Assembly: GCA_027604005.1 (NCBI GenBank)
Contig: JADGJT010000140.1
Location: forward strand, 1-50,833
Direction: 5' to 3'
DNA length: 50,833 bases
From: Dinochytrium kinnereticum
Lineage: Eukaryota; Chytridiomycota; Chytridiomycetes; Chytridiales; Chytridiaceae
The position numbers were made by a program, and so were the translations under genes. Shown one piece after another: positions 31,658-41,758 of the stretch; position 1 is the first letter of the stretch; every line of letters starts with the position of its first letter. The notes below the pieces were generated by a model. The model worked only from the letters and a program-made list of their open reading frames with translations. It searched no databases and was not told the DNA's origin.

Positions 31658-34600
31658 TCACACCCCAATCTTCTCCTCCCCCTCTCCGCCCACAACAACA
31701 CCAATAAGCTCAGCACCCCCCACCCCCCCTTCAACCTCAAACGGAATCCCCTCCTCCATCTCCAAATCATCCTGATCCTCCAACCCATAAACCCTAACAT
31801 CATCCTCATACCCTCTCCTCCCTCCCGTCATCATCGTGTCTGATCTCTCTAACCGCCTTGGAGAGGCTCCGATGACGGGTGAGGGGATGAGAGGCTCGCC
31901 TTCTTCGATAAGAAAATCAATGTCCATGAAGCCAGGAAGTTCTCCGAAAAGGTGTTTCATATGAGGGGAGAGGGAGTCCACGTCCATGGCGACTAAAGGG
32001 TAGGTTAAAGAAGTTAAATTTGTGATCTATTTGTTTGTTTTGTTTTATAGCAAGGAAATAAAAATAAAAAAAAGACTCACCCATGGACATGGTGGTGGCA
32101 AACGAGTAAAACCGCAACCAAGAATCAGACTGCATGATCTCCTTAGCTCTCTCAATCGTGATTCTAGGTTTCCCAGAAAGCGAGTCCCTGCTAATCCTTT
32201 TAGCGATCACATTTTCCCCCTTGAACGCGTCGTAGCTGCTTTTCTCATCGTCTATGTCCTTATGCAAGGTTTGAGAGTCATCCATTATGGTCGGGTCGTG
32301 GACGTTAGCGAGATCCTCCATGATAGCCCAGATTTCGTGGAAAACGCGATTGCGGGCTCTTGTTGCACTGGGGAGGGAGTGAGGGAGGGGTTGCTTGGCC
32401 ATCATGGAGGAAGAGTAGACGTAGAGGAGGAGCCTGGGGGTTTTACATTTGAATCAGAATCACATAAACACACTCAAAAGATCTAACGCACCTGATGGTA
32501 TTCTGAACGTCACGTCGAGCAGCATTCAATTCTCTCGACACAATCTTCTTTATCGCCGGATCAAAAGGACTCGACCGAGCCCCACCACCTCCACCCCAAG
32601 CCTTCTCCCCCTTCTCCCAAATCAAGCAGGAAGAAGCCGTCGTAAGTCGATCCAACAACCCCCTCATGATCCCTACAATCCCCACATAAGCCCCCTTCTG
32701 AAACCTCCCCTCAACCCTAATCTCAACAGAAGCAAACACCATCAACTCAGCGACATTATCAAACAGATCAGCCAAGACCCTTTGCGATGCCTCCAATCGT
32801 GCAACACGAGATTCGGCTGTGTCGGTGTCGTTGACAAATGGTGAGAATGCCGCCACAATCGTGTCGTTGTAGAGAGCGTTCAGACGGCGAAGGACGGAGG
32901 AGATGCGTTGACGCAGATTCTGACGGGCGAGGTTAGGGTACACTAAGACTGTAAAGATGTAGGCAAAGGAGATGGCCATGGAGGCGCTAGCGAGGAGCTT
33001 ATAATATCGGTTCCACGGACCATCATAGAGGGGGTTATTGCGGTTTCCGTAAGCGCCCACAATACTCTATTTGAGGCAAGCGCAAAATCAGACGTTAGAA
33101 TGCATGTTGGCTAAATGTCGAGGCACGAAGAAACGGAAAACTCACCGACGAGAACGAAAGAAGCGTCAAAAGACCCAAAACCGATAGGGGCGAATTAAGT
33201 TGAACATGAATAAAGGGAACCGCCAATAGCAATGTAAACAGCATTATCCCCCACTCGGCTTGAAGTTTCCCACCGTTACAAGAGGACCACCATCCAAAGC
33301 ATACTTGATTCACTTTATTGGGGCCGGTACCGAACGCCTCCAAAGTGAGGAACCCCCACGTGTACCCCAAGACGGCTCCGATAAGATTGATAAAGAACGA
33401 CAAGTTCGTTTGGCCGACAGACGGGGCGATGGCAACAACGAACGTGAGAAAAGAGGTTTGGAGAAAGTAGCTTCGGTACCAGAACCTTAAAAAAAGTGAA
33501 AAGAAAAGAAAGGGCAATGTCAGAAAATACGATTTAGGTGTTTTTTAAACGAAATCTGAGGTCTTACGTTTGATTGAACAGAATAATCTGATAAATAAGA
33601 ACGGCAACACTGCATTTTATCGCAAAGATGGATTCGCGGGAGAGAAGGAATCTTGTAAGCTGAATGAGAACACGCCTCGAGGACAATTTTTTAACTGTCT
33701 TAGGTTTGGAGGAAGGGGCGCTCTTCTTGAAAAGGCCGGAAAAGGCATTGTAATGAAAGCCGTGACGCCGGTTAGGCTCGGATGTGATCAGAGCAATGTC
33801 TGCCAGCTTTTCCATAATCTGTTTTTAAAGGTTTAGCACTGGGGCCAGGCAGAAAAGGGGGGCAGAATGTTGCCTACAAACCTCTTTAAAAGCGTGGATG
33901 AAGAAGCTAACTTGAACCAATGCCTCCTTAGCAACACTGCCCTTTGCCAAATTATCCTCAGACATTATCAAAGGATCTGAAGAATCCCCACGCACAACCA
34001 ACTCAATCAACCACTCATGAAGCGACGCATCCACCTTCCCAAGCGCCACGCGCAAGTCAGACTGAACGCTTGCAATCTCAGCAGGCTTATAGGACGTCGG
34101 TAAAGCTTTCTCGGAGTCCAGCAAAGTCACCTTGGAAAGATCAACGAGCGCTGATGTGAATGTGTAGAGAACGTTAGAGCATTCTTTGTCTACCATGGCA
34201 AGCTCTTCAAAGAAGGGTTGGGTGACGCGGGTTTTGAAAAGATCGGTCTGGAAGACGGATTCTTCCCGGCCAGCGAAAGCACCGTCCAGGGATGAGAGGT
34301 GTCCGCAAACAGCATTGAGGGATGCCAAAACCTTGTGGTAGTCTTTTGAAGAGTACTTTGAGTAGTACACTTCCGTGTCAACCTTTGCGAGAATCTTTGA
34401 GGCAGCTCTGAGCTCTTCCTTCAACTTAATAAGGAGGAGAGAACGGCGGTTGCACGACGATGTGCCAGTGGTGAAGACTTCAACGTTCTCGGACACGAGA
34501 CGACGGGTGATATCAGTGATGGTAATGATCTTGACACGGAGGTCTCTCTCGGCAAACTCCGGCCAGATGAAGAAGGCGAGGGTTGCGGAGATGGCAAAAC

Positions 34601-35375
34601 CAATCAGGAAAGAATAGAGAGTGTCTCGTAGGAAGGCTCTATCAAATGGGTCACCGTTGGCTGGATGGAGCAATAGGAAATGATACATTCAATTGTGGGG
34701 TCGGTCCCTGTCCTTGATTTGGCAGATTGAACGAGAGAAAACAAGGACTAACCAGTGCTTGGACCAAGAACGCCAACGACAGATGCAACGGCGGTGTACG
34801 AAAGCAAAGGTCCGATGAGACCAAAACCAAAGAACCGCTGAGACATTGCTCTGAAGAGGGAGAAGAAATAGACAAAGAGGAACAGCAGCACCCCCATGAT
34901 GGCGTAAGAGGTGCCAGCGACAGTGTTCATGAAAGCCCAACAGGCGCCTGCCAGGGCCAGACCCAGGCTGCTTATGATGGCCGAGTCTAGGAATGATCCG
35001 ACAGTCTGCGAGCTATTGCCAATATAAGAAAGAGGTGTGAGAAAGGAATCTTCAGGAAAGCAATGCTTACGGGGTCTGCACAAGGACAGCAAGAATGACA
35101 TTGGCCCATGTTCTGGCCTGGATCATTGTGTTGGTCTGATCATAGAGAACAAAACCAAAGGCCAGCATGACGGCCATCGTCGCCTTGACGATGTTGACTC
35201 CCTTGCGCAGTGCATTGCGAGGCGCCAGATTGAGCCCCCAAGGCGATGGAAGGGTCAGCTGCATGGACGCAGCGCTGCCGGTAGCCTGTTTGGGGATGGT
35301 GGTGGTGGAGGCGGCGGCAACAACGGGGGGTTGAGCAGGAGCGGTCTTCTCCTTTGCTGTCACGGAGGAATGCAT
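31658..35375 (-). CDS. Fungal ArAE/Bre4-type transporter-like membrane protein
   Basis: Large polytopic protein of the aromatic-acid-exporter-like fungal family (brefeldin-sensitivity Bre4 and related putative ER/plasma membrane transporters). Eight exons give 3198 nt, or 1065 residues: 35375-35071, 35012-34753, 34660-33882, 33818-33568, 33485-33146, 33066-32492, 32433-32081, 31992-31658. The first half holds about six membrane spans (ATMAVMLAFGFVLY, SSLGLALAGACWAFM, IMGVLLFLFVYFF, GFAISATLAFFIW). A hydrophilic domain of several hundred residues follows. A second set of spans comes after it (FAIKCSVAVLIYQII, FLTFVVAIAPS, LSFFINLIGAVLGY, GIMLFTLLLAVPF, MAISFAYIFTVLVY). The cytoplasmic tail ends in acidic and Gly-rich stretches. 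The duplicated half layout and length fit this family. Substrate cannot be told. Confidence 0.9.
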
Positions 35376-35539
35376 GTGAGGGGCGTCGCCTGAGACGGAG
35401 GAAGGCAGAGGCGGTGAGGTGTCAGTCAGTGAGGGGAGGCGTGGGAAATCAGAGGGTTCTTTGCAGGGTGAGATGAAGATGATGGAGAGTGTGCATACGA
35501 GTGTGTAGTAGGGGTTGAGTATTCATACCTATATTCATT

Positions 35540-35584
35540 ATAAATAAATAAAATAAAATAATAAATAAATAATTAGTAAATAAG
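35540..35584. repeat. AAAT/AATA microsatellite
   Basis: Imperfect run of TAAA units in the transporter promoter. Confidence 0.85.
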
Positions 35585-35751
35585 GACCGCTGCGGTCGGT
35601 CCCCACCCAACCCCAACAGGACGTCATCTGCTGCTGAATTATTTATTATATTTTATTATTTAAATTATTATTAATAATAATGGAGCATTCAAATATTAGC
35701 ATGCAAGTGTGCTGTCACACAGGATCAAGCAGGCAGGCGGATGAATTCACC

Positions 35752-35789
35752 ATTATTATTATTATTATTACTTATTTACATTTATTATT
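35752..35789. repeat. ATT microsatellite
   Basis: (ATT)n run with interruptions, followed closely by the CATC and CATTG repeats. Confidence 0.8.
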
Positions 35790-35801
35790 GACCCATTGAT
35801 A

Positions 35802-35858
35802 CATCCATCCATCCATCCATCCATCCATCCATCCATTGCATTGCATTGCATTGCATTG
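35802..35858. repeat. Adjacent (CATC)n and (CATTG)n tandem repeats
   Basis: Eight or so CATC units (35802-35836) run directly into about five CATTG units (35834-35858). The following ~80 bases keep a degenerate CCCATTGACC/CCCATCTCACC pattern. Confidence 0.9.
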
Positions 35859-36154
35859 ACCCATCTCACCCATTCATTGACCCATTGACCCCATCTCACC
35901 CATTAACCCATCCAATCCATCCATTCCATTCCACCTATTGACTGCCTGTCACTGCGCTGACTTCCTGCCTTCACACCAGACATGTCATGGCAGGCGCTTA
36001 TCGCATCCAGTGATCGCTTGCTGCCATCCAGCTGATGACGCCTTGCTGTGACATTTCAAACCGCCCTCTCTCACAACAATCAAGAATGTCGCCATATCTC
36101 CACACATCAATCAGGCAATTGGTGACACCGTCAAGACTGCACTCCAGAACCATC

Positions 36155-36691
36155 ATGTCCGCATCCTTTGTTGATCCAGAGACCGTCGCCTCATGGTTGA
36201 AGGACCCGTCGCTGAAGCAGGGCGTCGACTACCAGGTCGTCGACGTTCGAGATCTGGACTTCGATGGCGGGTGAGAGTGCCTTCTTGTATTCAGGCTGCT
36301 GCCCCCACTTTTTTGTTTCCCAATCTCTCCCCGCTCTTCTCACTCATCCCGTCAATAAAAACCAAACCCGCTCACCCACGCCTTTCTTCCAACCTTTCCA
36401 TCCAGCCACATTCGCGGAGCAAGCAATATACCTGCTCATGAGCTCCTCGAGAACACGGAAAAACACCTCCCAGACCTTGCAAAGCCTAAGAAGCTCATCT
36501 TCCACTGTGCCTTGTCGCAGGTCCGAGGGCCCAAATCCGCCAACGGCTATCTTGCGGCTCTGAGGGAGAAGGCCGTCGTTCTGGACCAGGAGGTCTTGGT
36601 CCTCAAAGGTGGATTCAACACATGGCAGAGCAAGTACAAGGACGACAAAGCGCTGGTCGAGGATTACAAGCCTGAGCTCTGGACGGAGTGA
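36155..36691 (+). CDS. Cdc25/rhodanese-fold phosphatase (Ibp1/arsenate-reductase-like)
   Basis: Small rhodanese-fold phosphatase with two exons, 36155-36270 and 36406-36691, giving 133 residues. The Cys-based loop HCALSQVRGPKSA contains the CX5R active site (Cys with Arg six residues on) of Cdc25-like phosphatases and the Acr2 arsenate reductase. The upstream half shows YQVVDVRDLDFDGG and HIRGASNIPAHELLE, typical of rhodanese folds and rebuilt across the intron. The frame is open upstream to an ATG at 36035, and an in-frame ATG at 36086 would add an Arg/Ser-rich, acid-free leader (MSPYLHTSIRQLVTPSRLHS) that resembles a mitochondrial presequence. Dual localisation by start choice is possible. 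It is convergent with the RING gene, 95 bp between stops. Confidence 0.92.
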
Positions 36692-36768
36692 ACGGGTATC
36701 CCGTTTATTTCATTCAATTCACTATATTCTATCTGGGTATATTCAACTGTCAAGACGTCCACATTTTA

Positions 36769-36774
36769 AATAAA
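36769..36774 (+). terminator. Poly(A) signal candidate of the phosphatase gene
   Basis: AATAAA 78 bases after the phosphatase stop codon and about 13 bases before the stop of the convergent RING gene, so the two transcripts probably overlap at their 3' ends. Confidence 0.5.
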
Positions 36775-36786
36775 CCTCCTCATACT

Positions 36787-37879
36787 TCAAAGACTCGCTC
36801 CCGCTGGTGGCTGATCGTATTGAACCGCCTTATCCCATGCGTCTACGTTAAATGGCGACCGGAGAAATGACACGAGCTCATGAACGAAGTGCTCCGTGTT
36901 CTCCATCAAGAACTGTCTCAAAAGGTCCACAGCTTGCTGGCTCTGAATCTCAAATCTATCGGAGAGAAGGAAAAAAAAAGGATATCCCCACAGTAAGTAA
37001 AGTACAGGAAGTAACAGGACAGCATTGAGAGATATACCGACTCACTTTTCTAAAACAATCATCACATAATCCTTAACGAGCTCAACGTCATTATCCCTGA
37101 GGAGAACTTGAAGCTCTCTCCGAATCCACGGGACAGCTCTAGCCTGTGCCTCCTGGCTCTTCCGAAACGCCTCTGGTGTGAGCGTCGCTCGATACCTTGA
37201 CACCATATTGACACCGACATGTTTTGCGTAAAGCCCTTTCTCATAAACAAGCCTGATCAAGGCAAAACAGCTTTCACGTTAACAAAGACCATCCTGAAAC
37301 CCTTTCATCCCGTGGAGAATTGCAAAGAACAGACCTTCTTCTATGCTTTGCAGCCTCCCTCTCAAGATCAAGATCAGGCACACGGGAGGCGGCTGCTGCT
37401 GCTGCTGCTGTTCTTCGTCTTCTCTCTAGAAGCCGGCTGCGGATTGAGGAAAGAGACCGAGAAGCTCCTTGATACGGATGGAACCGCGGCCGATCTTTTT
37501 GCACATTCCTCCAACTAGTCGACGGGAAGACATGCTGCAGCAACGACGGTCGATGAGCCATGTATGTGAAAATAAAACACACACGAAGAAAAGAAGCTCA
37601 ACTGACCGTTTCATAATCCCTATTAGACCTAACCCGGTGCAAACACTCTTTGAACCTTTGCTTGCACAGCGGACATGTCCTTGAGATATCTGACCATTTC
37701 ACCAGGCACCCAAAGCAAAACTCATGCAAGCATGGAACCGCAACCGCTCTATCCTCAAACCCACAGAGGCAGATTGGGCAGGTTTCGCTCCCACCCTCAA
37801 GATGGCCAACAGGGGACCGACACTGTCGCTTGCAGCTCCTCGGTGGCTCAACCCTCAACTCTCTTCTGACCTGTGACAT
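36787..37879 (-). CDS. RING-finger E3 ubiquitin ligase, Topors-like
   Basis: Four exons give 282 residues: 37879-37607, 37534-37335, 37252-37046, 36955-36787. The RING finger occupies about residues 30-80: CPICLCGFEDRAVAVPCLHE, FCFGCLVKWSDIS, then CPLCKQRF. The C-terminal part resembles the helical region of Topors: LVYEKGLYAKHVGVN, AVPWIRRELQVLLRDNDVEL, FLMENTEHFVHELVSFLRSP, FNVDAWDKAVQYDQ. Topors is a nuclear ubiquitin/SUMO E3 in animals, and shorter fungal proteins share this pairing. Exon 2 is Arg-rich and contains a polyalanine run encoded by a GCA repeat. The exon 1/exon 2 junction is the least certain. Its start codon is only 23 bp from that of the divergent subtilase. Confidence 0.88.
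37392..37410. repeat. CTG/CAG triplet repeat encoding polyalanine
   Basis: About six CTG units on the + strand, read as GCA on the minus strand, encode seven alanines in exon 2 of the RING protein, between an Arg-rich run and a Leu/Glu-rich helix. Confidence 0.85.
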
Positions 37880-37902
37880 TCAATTTTTTCTATTCTGCAA
37901 AA
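37880..37902. promoter_or_regulatory. 23-bp interval between divergent start codons
   Basis: The RING gene starts at 37879 (minus) and the subtilase at 37903 (plus). The promoter of each gene must extend into the other's transcribed region, so the two 5' leaders must overlap. Confidence 0.6.
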
Positions 37903-39727
37903 ATGATGTTTAGAACCCTCGTCCTCCTCCTCTCCGCCGCAGCTCTTCAGGCGGAGGCGCTCCTGCTCCCACCTCACCTCGCGGGCTCCCGAGCTATCGG
38001 CTCATTCCGTGAACAGGTGTTGGAGGACAGGCCTCTTGCTCCGATTCTCAACTCAAGGCTGTCGAAGACCATCAAGAACCGATACATTGTGTCGTTGAAG
38101 GAAGGCACCACCACCCAGGAGTTTTTGACCGCAACTCAGTGGGTGACGGAACTCGTTCAGGAGTCGCTTCAGGCTGTGAGTGGGTTTATCTTTCTCTCCT
38201 TTCTGCAAAACGCGCTCTTCTCACAACTCGCCTCTTTGAATGGCTTGCTTGGCTTCACCCTCGCCACCAAAAAATCCTAAACCCACACCCACCACACACC
38301 ATGGTAGAATCCCCACCTCTCCGCCTTACCCGAAACCCCTATTTCACTGCTCGGAGGTTTTCACGAAACTTTCCCCCGAGGTCTGGTCGCGACTCTCGAC
38401 GCTGAGCGCCTCCACCTTGTCCGCAAGATTCCTGCGGTCGATTTCGTGGAGAATGACCAGGTTGTGAGCATCGGGCTTCCGGAGCAACCTCAGGCGGTCA
38501 AGGCTTCTTCTGTTGGTTCAAAGGGTGAACCTGCTGTTGAGACGAAGGCTCCTTGGGGGTTGTCGAGGATCTCGCATTTGGATGGGTTGGGTGGAAAGGA
38601 TAAGGATTATATTTATTATGAGAATGATGGGGCCAATGTGACTGTTTATGTCATTGATACTGGGATCAATATTGCACATGAGGAGTTTGAGGGCCGTGCT
38701 AGCTGGGGTACCACCGTTCCCGACAATGACGAGGACGTTGATGGTAATGGTCACGGAACCCACGTTGGTGAGTCTTCCCACCTCTTTTCTTCCACTCCTC
38801 CCCCCTGACTATCTCCCTGCTCATGTTCCGCCCAACCGATCTGATATTCCGCCATCCTCCGCATTTGTAATGAAGCCGGCACAATCGTTGGAAAGAGCTT
38901 TGGAGTCGCCAAAAAAGCCACCATCGTCGCCGTCAAAGTCCTCACCTCCCGCGGCACGGGCACAATGTCCGACGTCATCAAAGGCATAGAATGGGCAGCC
39001 ACCCAACACGCCAGCGCGGTCAAGACCAACAAGAAAGCGAAATCGGTTGCTAACATGTCCTTGGGTGGAGGTAAATCCCCAGCCTTGGACAGAGCTGTGG
39101 ACGCCTCGGTGGATCTTGGGTTGCATTTTGCTGTGGCCGCTGGGAATGATAATGCCGATGCTTGCAGGTATTCACCGGCTGCTTCCAAGAAATCGGTGAC
39201 TGTTTTGGCGTCCACCGATGGGGATGCTAGGGCTTGGTTCTCGAATTGGGGGAGGTGTGTGGATATTGGAGCCCCTGGGCATCAGATTCTTTCTGCCTGG
39301 ATTGGGTCGCCTATTGCCACCAATGTTATCAGCGGGACGTCTATGGTATTTTTCGTTTCTGAAGTTTTTTAGTTTTTTTTTTTCATTATCTTCCTCTCTT
39401 TTATTTTTTACTCTTTCAACTCTTGTTACGTTTCTTAACTGTAAATCCTCTTATCTTTTTTGTTCTTCTAATCACCTCCCATGAATTTGTTAGGCTTCTC
39501 CCCATGTTGCCGGTGTCATGGCTGCTCTTATCTCTCGAACCGGCACTCCTTACGAAAACATGGACCCTAAAGAGCTCAAGGCTGCACTCATTGACATCTC
39601 TATCAAGAATGTCATCACTGGTCTACCTCCTCGCACCAGGACCAAGAACAGGCTTCTTTACAACGACCCTCCCGAACTTCACCGTCACGATGATGAGGAG
39701 CCTGAGTCAAAGGAGGACGCTTTGTGA
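37903..39727 (+). CDS. Secreted subtilisin-like serine protease (S8, proteinase K type)
   Basis: Endopeptidase made as a pre-proenzyme. Four exons give 478 residues: 37903-38175, 38308-38767, 38876-39345, 39494-39727. A signal peptide (MMFRTLVLLLSAAALQAEA) is followed by an I9-type propeptide (KNRYIVSLKEGTTTQEF, GGFHETFPRGLVATLDAERL, VDFVENDQVV). The catalytic triad is visible: Asp in VYVIDTGIN, His in GNGHGTHVAGT (rebuilt over intron 2) and Ser in SGTSMASPHVAG (rebuilt over intron 3). The oxyanion Asn sits in HFAVAAGNDNADA. The C-terminal tail is acidic (HDDEEPESKEDAL). Exon 2 begins at AATCCCCACC because only that acceptor keeps the propeptide in frame. A second Met lies one codon after the first. 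It is probably vacuolar or extracellular. Confidence 0.97.
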
Positions 39728-39922
39728 TCCTTTTTTTCTTTTGTGCGCGTGTTTTTATGATTTTGTATGTTGATGAGTAAGAATGAGGAGCTGCAGGCGT
39801 TTGCGTTTATTTGTCGTTATTTACCTTCTTTTTTCCTTTTTTTTTTGTTTTTTTTTTGGTTCATGAATTTGTTTTGGCTTTCCTTTGCTACGATATGGTT
39901 ATGTGGCGAGCATTGATGGCGC

Positions 39923-39928
39923 AATAAA
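39923..39928 (+). terminator. Poly(A) signal candidate of the subtilase gene
   Basis: AATAAA about 196 bases after the subtilase stop and 15 bases before the stop codon of the convergent GTPase gene. Confidence 0.45.
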
Positions 39929-39942
39929 ATCATACTTTGAAA

Positions 39943-41713
39943 TCACAGTATCGTGCATTTACAACCTCCACCCTTATCCACCCTCTCATTTCGTCTCTCG
40001 ACCCGTGCAGGCTTGCTCGCCTCAAGCGTGACACTGGCGTCCGCTAACTTTGATGAGCTCATCCCTTTTTCTAAGGCTGCATTGGATAATTCTTTGACAG
40101 GCAAGGTTGGGATTATGTTTGCTGATTGGTCTTTGGTGGGAGGGTCTTTAGCAGCTGGGACTTGTGGAGTCTCGGTGGGGACTTCTTCGGCTTGGGATTC
40201 ATTTTTCGTGAAGACGGGTTCGGACGTTATCGTTGGTAAAGGGACGGGGTTAGTAATGTCAACAGACGGCGGGGTTTGCAAAGCATTTCGCGTGGCGGCC
40301 TCAGTCTCGGTGGCGGGTCGAATTAAAGGTGTGTCTGGTGCAGCCATTCCGTTAAATGGAATTGATATCTTAGGAGACTCTGATCTATCCAGAGACAAGA
40401 CGTCGGTGCTATCCACCGCCAAAGCACCACCCTTATCCACATCAGCCAACTCCGTATATTTTCCTTCTTCCGTAGCAAGTGGTTTTTCTGGAGACGCGGC
40501 TTTGACTGGTGACGAACCCTTGACGATCTCAACCCCGCCTCCCACTGCCTTGACGTAAGCCTCAAGAGGTGATTCAGGTGGCTGATCTGGAGACGCACTG
40601 GTCTTTAGATTCTCCTGACCAATGGTGACCGATGTGGGAGAGATAGTGGACGTTCCGATGGATGATGGGGTTATTGCGGATGAGAGAGATCCGGGTCTCT
40701 GGGGTTGAGTGGAGATGCCGGTTGTTGGACGGCGGGTTGGTTTTCCTGTGGTGGATGTTTGATGTGGATTTGATATGGGATCGTCAAGATGGAAGGTGAG
40801 GTTTGGGGTGTTTGACTCACCATCGACGAGGACACCTGTTGCCGTCACGATCAAAGTGGTTTCTTCTCCATTGGACTCAGTCTTGGGGTTGAACGACGGC
40901 AAGACAGACGAGAGGCTCTGAGGAGAGAACACAGAGTCGATGACACCACCCGAGTCAGAGCCCAGGTACTGATCTGATCCATATGCGATAGGATTAGAAG
41001 CGTAGGTCTTTTCTTCATTCCCTGAAAGAATCACAAGCTCATGCGCGCTATCATCGACGTCGTCGTCAAGGAACCGATCGACTTGGTAAAGAGATAAGGA
41101 GCTTGTTTCCACATATTTACTAGCTTTAATAGCTTGAGCCATGGCTTGACCCTGGATACCGTCAAGTTAGGAATCAGTCGTGATTTAAAAATGGAGACGG
41201 ACCTCTGACTTTGACACAGGCAGTTCCGAACAAGACACCTCGTCAAGCCTCGCGTCACTTTTGCAGGCAACGAGGACGATGGAGACTCCAGGAAGGAAAT
41301 AGGCGATCTCAGGAGCCCACTGCCAGTCAATGGGTGGGGAGAATGGTAAGAATGAGGATTCAGTCGACAACAGGAGCCATCTCCACCTTTTCCTTCACAT
41401 GTGCCAAAGACCGTCTTGACCCCACGGAAAAGCAAATGATGCATAGATCAGCCTTCTCGTAGACAGGAGATCGCAGCCGGTCCATGTCCTCTGATCCACT
41501 CGTGTCATGGAGCTCAATGACGTTCCCATTGTCTTCGTCGGTGACAGTGTAGATTTCGTGGAGCGTTGGAACATGTGCCTGGTTAAGTGGGGTTTGTTGA
41601 GACGGAGGGGGAACAGCAGAAGGTTGCTTTACCTCTGGGAATGGGTTGCCTAGGAAGGTTTGGAGGAGAGCCGTCTTGCCACAACCTTCATCGCCCACAC
41701 ACACGACCTTCAT
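39943..41713 (-). CDS. Atypical Rho-family GTPase, Rnd-like core with long C-terminal extension and CaaX box
   Basis: Exons 41713-41633, 41578-41387, 41319-41203 and 41151-39943 give 532 residues. The GTPase core spans about 1-160: GDEGCGKTALL, HVPTLHEIY (switch I Thr kept), HDTSGSEDMDRLR, KWAPEIAYFLPGVSIVLVA, CKSD and YVETSS. It aligns best with Rho (FPE...VPT, ED..RLRP). At key sites Glu9 stands where Ras has Gly12, Ser54 at Ala59, and Ser56 at the catalytic Gln61, so GTP hydrolysis is predicted to be poor. DTSGS and CGKTALL recall animal Rnd proteins. A Ser/Thr/Pro-rich tail of about 370 residues follows and ends in a basic stretch and CTIL, a CaaX box predicted for geranylgeranylation. 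An upstream Met at 41758 would add 15 residues. All introns are phase 0. Confidence 0.9.
41579..41632 (-). other. 54-nt stop-free intron inside switch I of the Rho-like GTPase
   Basis: GTAAAG...CTTAACCAG. Removal gives FPE-AHVPTLHEIY, matching Rho (FPE-VYVPTVFENY). Retention stays in frame with no stop and would insert 18 Pro/Gln-rich residues in the effector loop. Splicing is therefore supported by homology, and intron retention would create a second protein form. Confidence 0.8.
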
Positions 41714-41758
41714 GACAAATATTTCTTGACAATCACTTGCAGTAATTGGCACCGACAA

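Larger units (their letters stand above)
35376..36154. other. Divergent promoter region rich in simple repeats
   Basis: About 780 bases between the transporter start and the phosphatase start. It contains AAAT, ATT, CATC and CATTG repeats (listed separately), and a short hairpin GACCGCTGCGGTC near 35586-35598. No gene is seen, except that the phosphatase frame extends upstream to 36035. Confidence 0.5.

Noticed and set aside
35540..35860. Possible centromere or origin from AT-rich repeats
   Set aside because: These are short simple-sequence repeats of under 60 bp each inside a normal promoter interval, with no extended AT-rich block or repeat array.
41582..41640. 18-residue insertion in switch I as a fixed part of the GTPase
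   Set aside because: The DNA has GTAAAG...TTAACCAG borders, and removing it restores the standard Rho spacing, so it is better read as an intron, though retention is possible.
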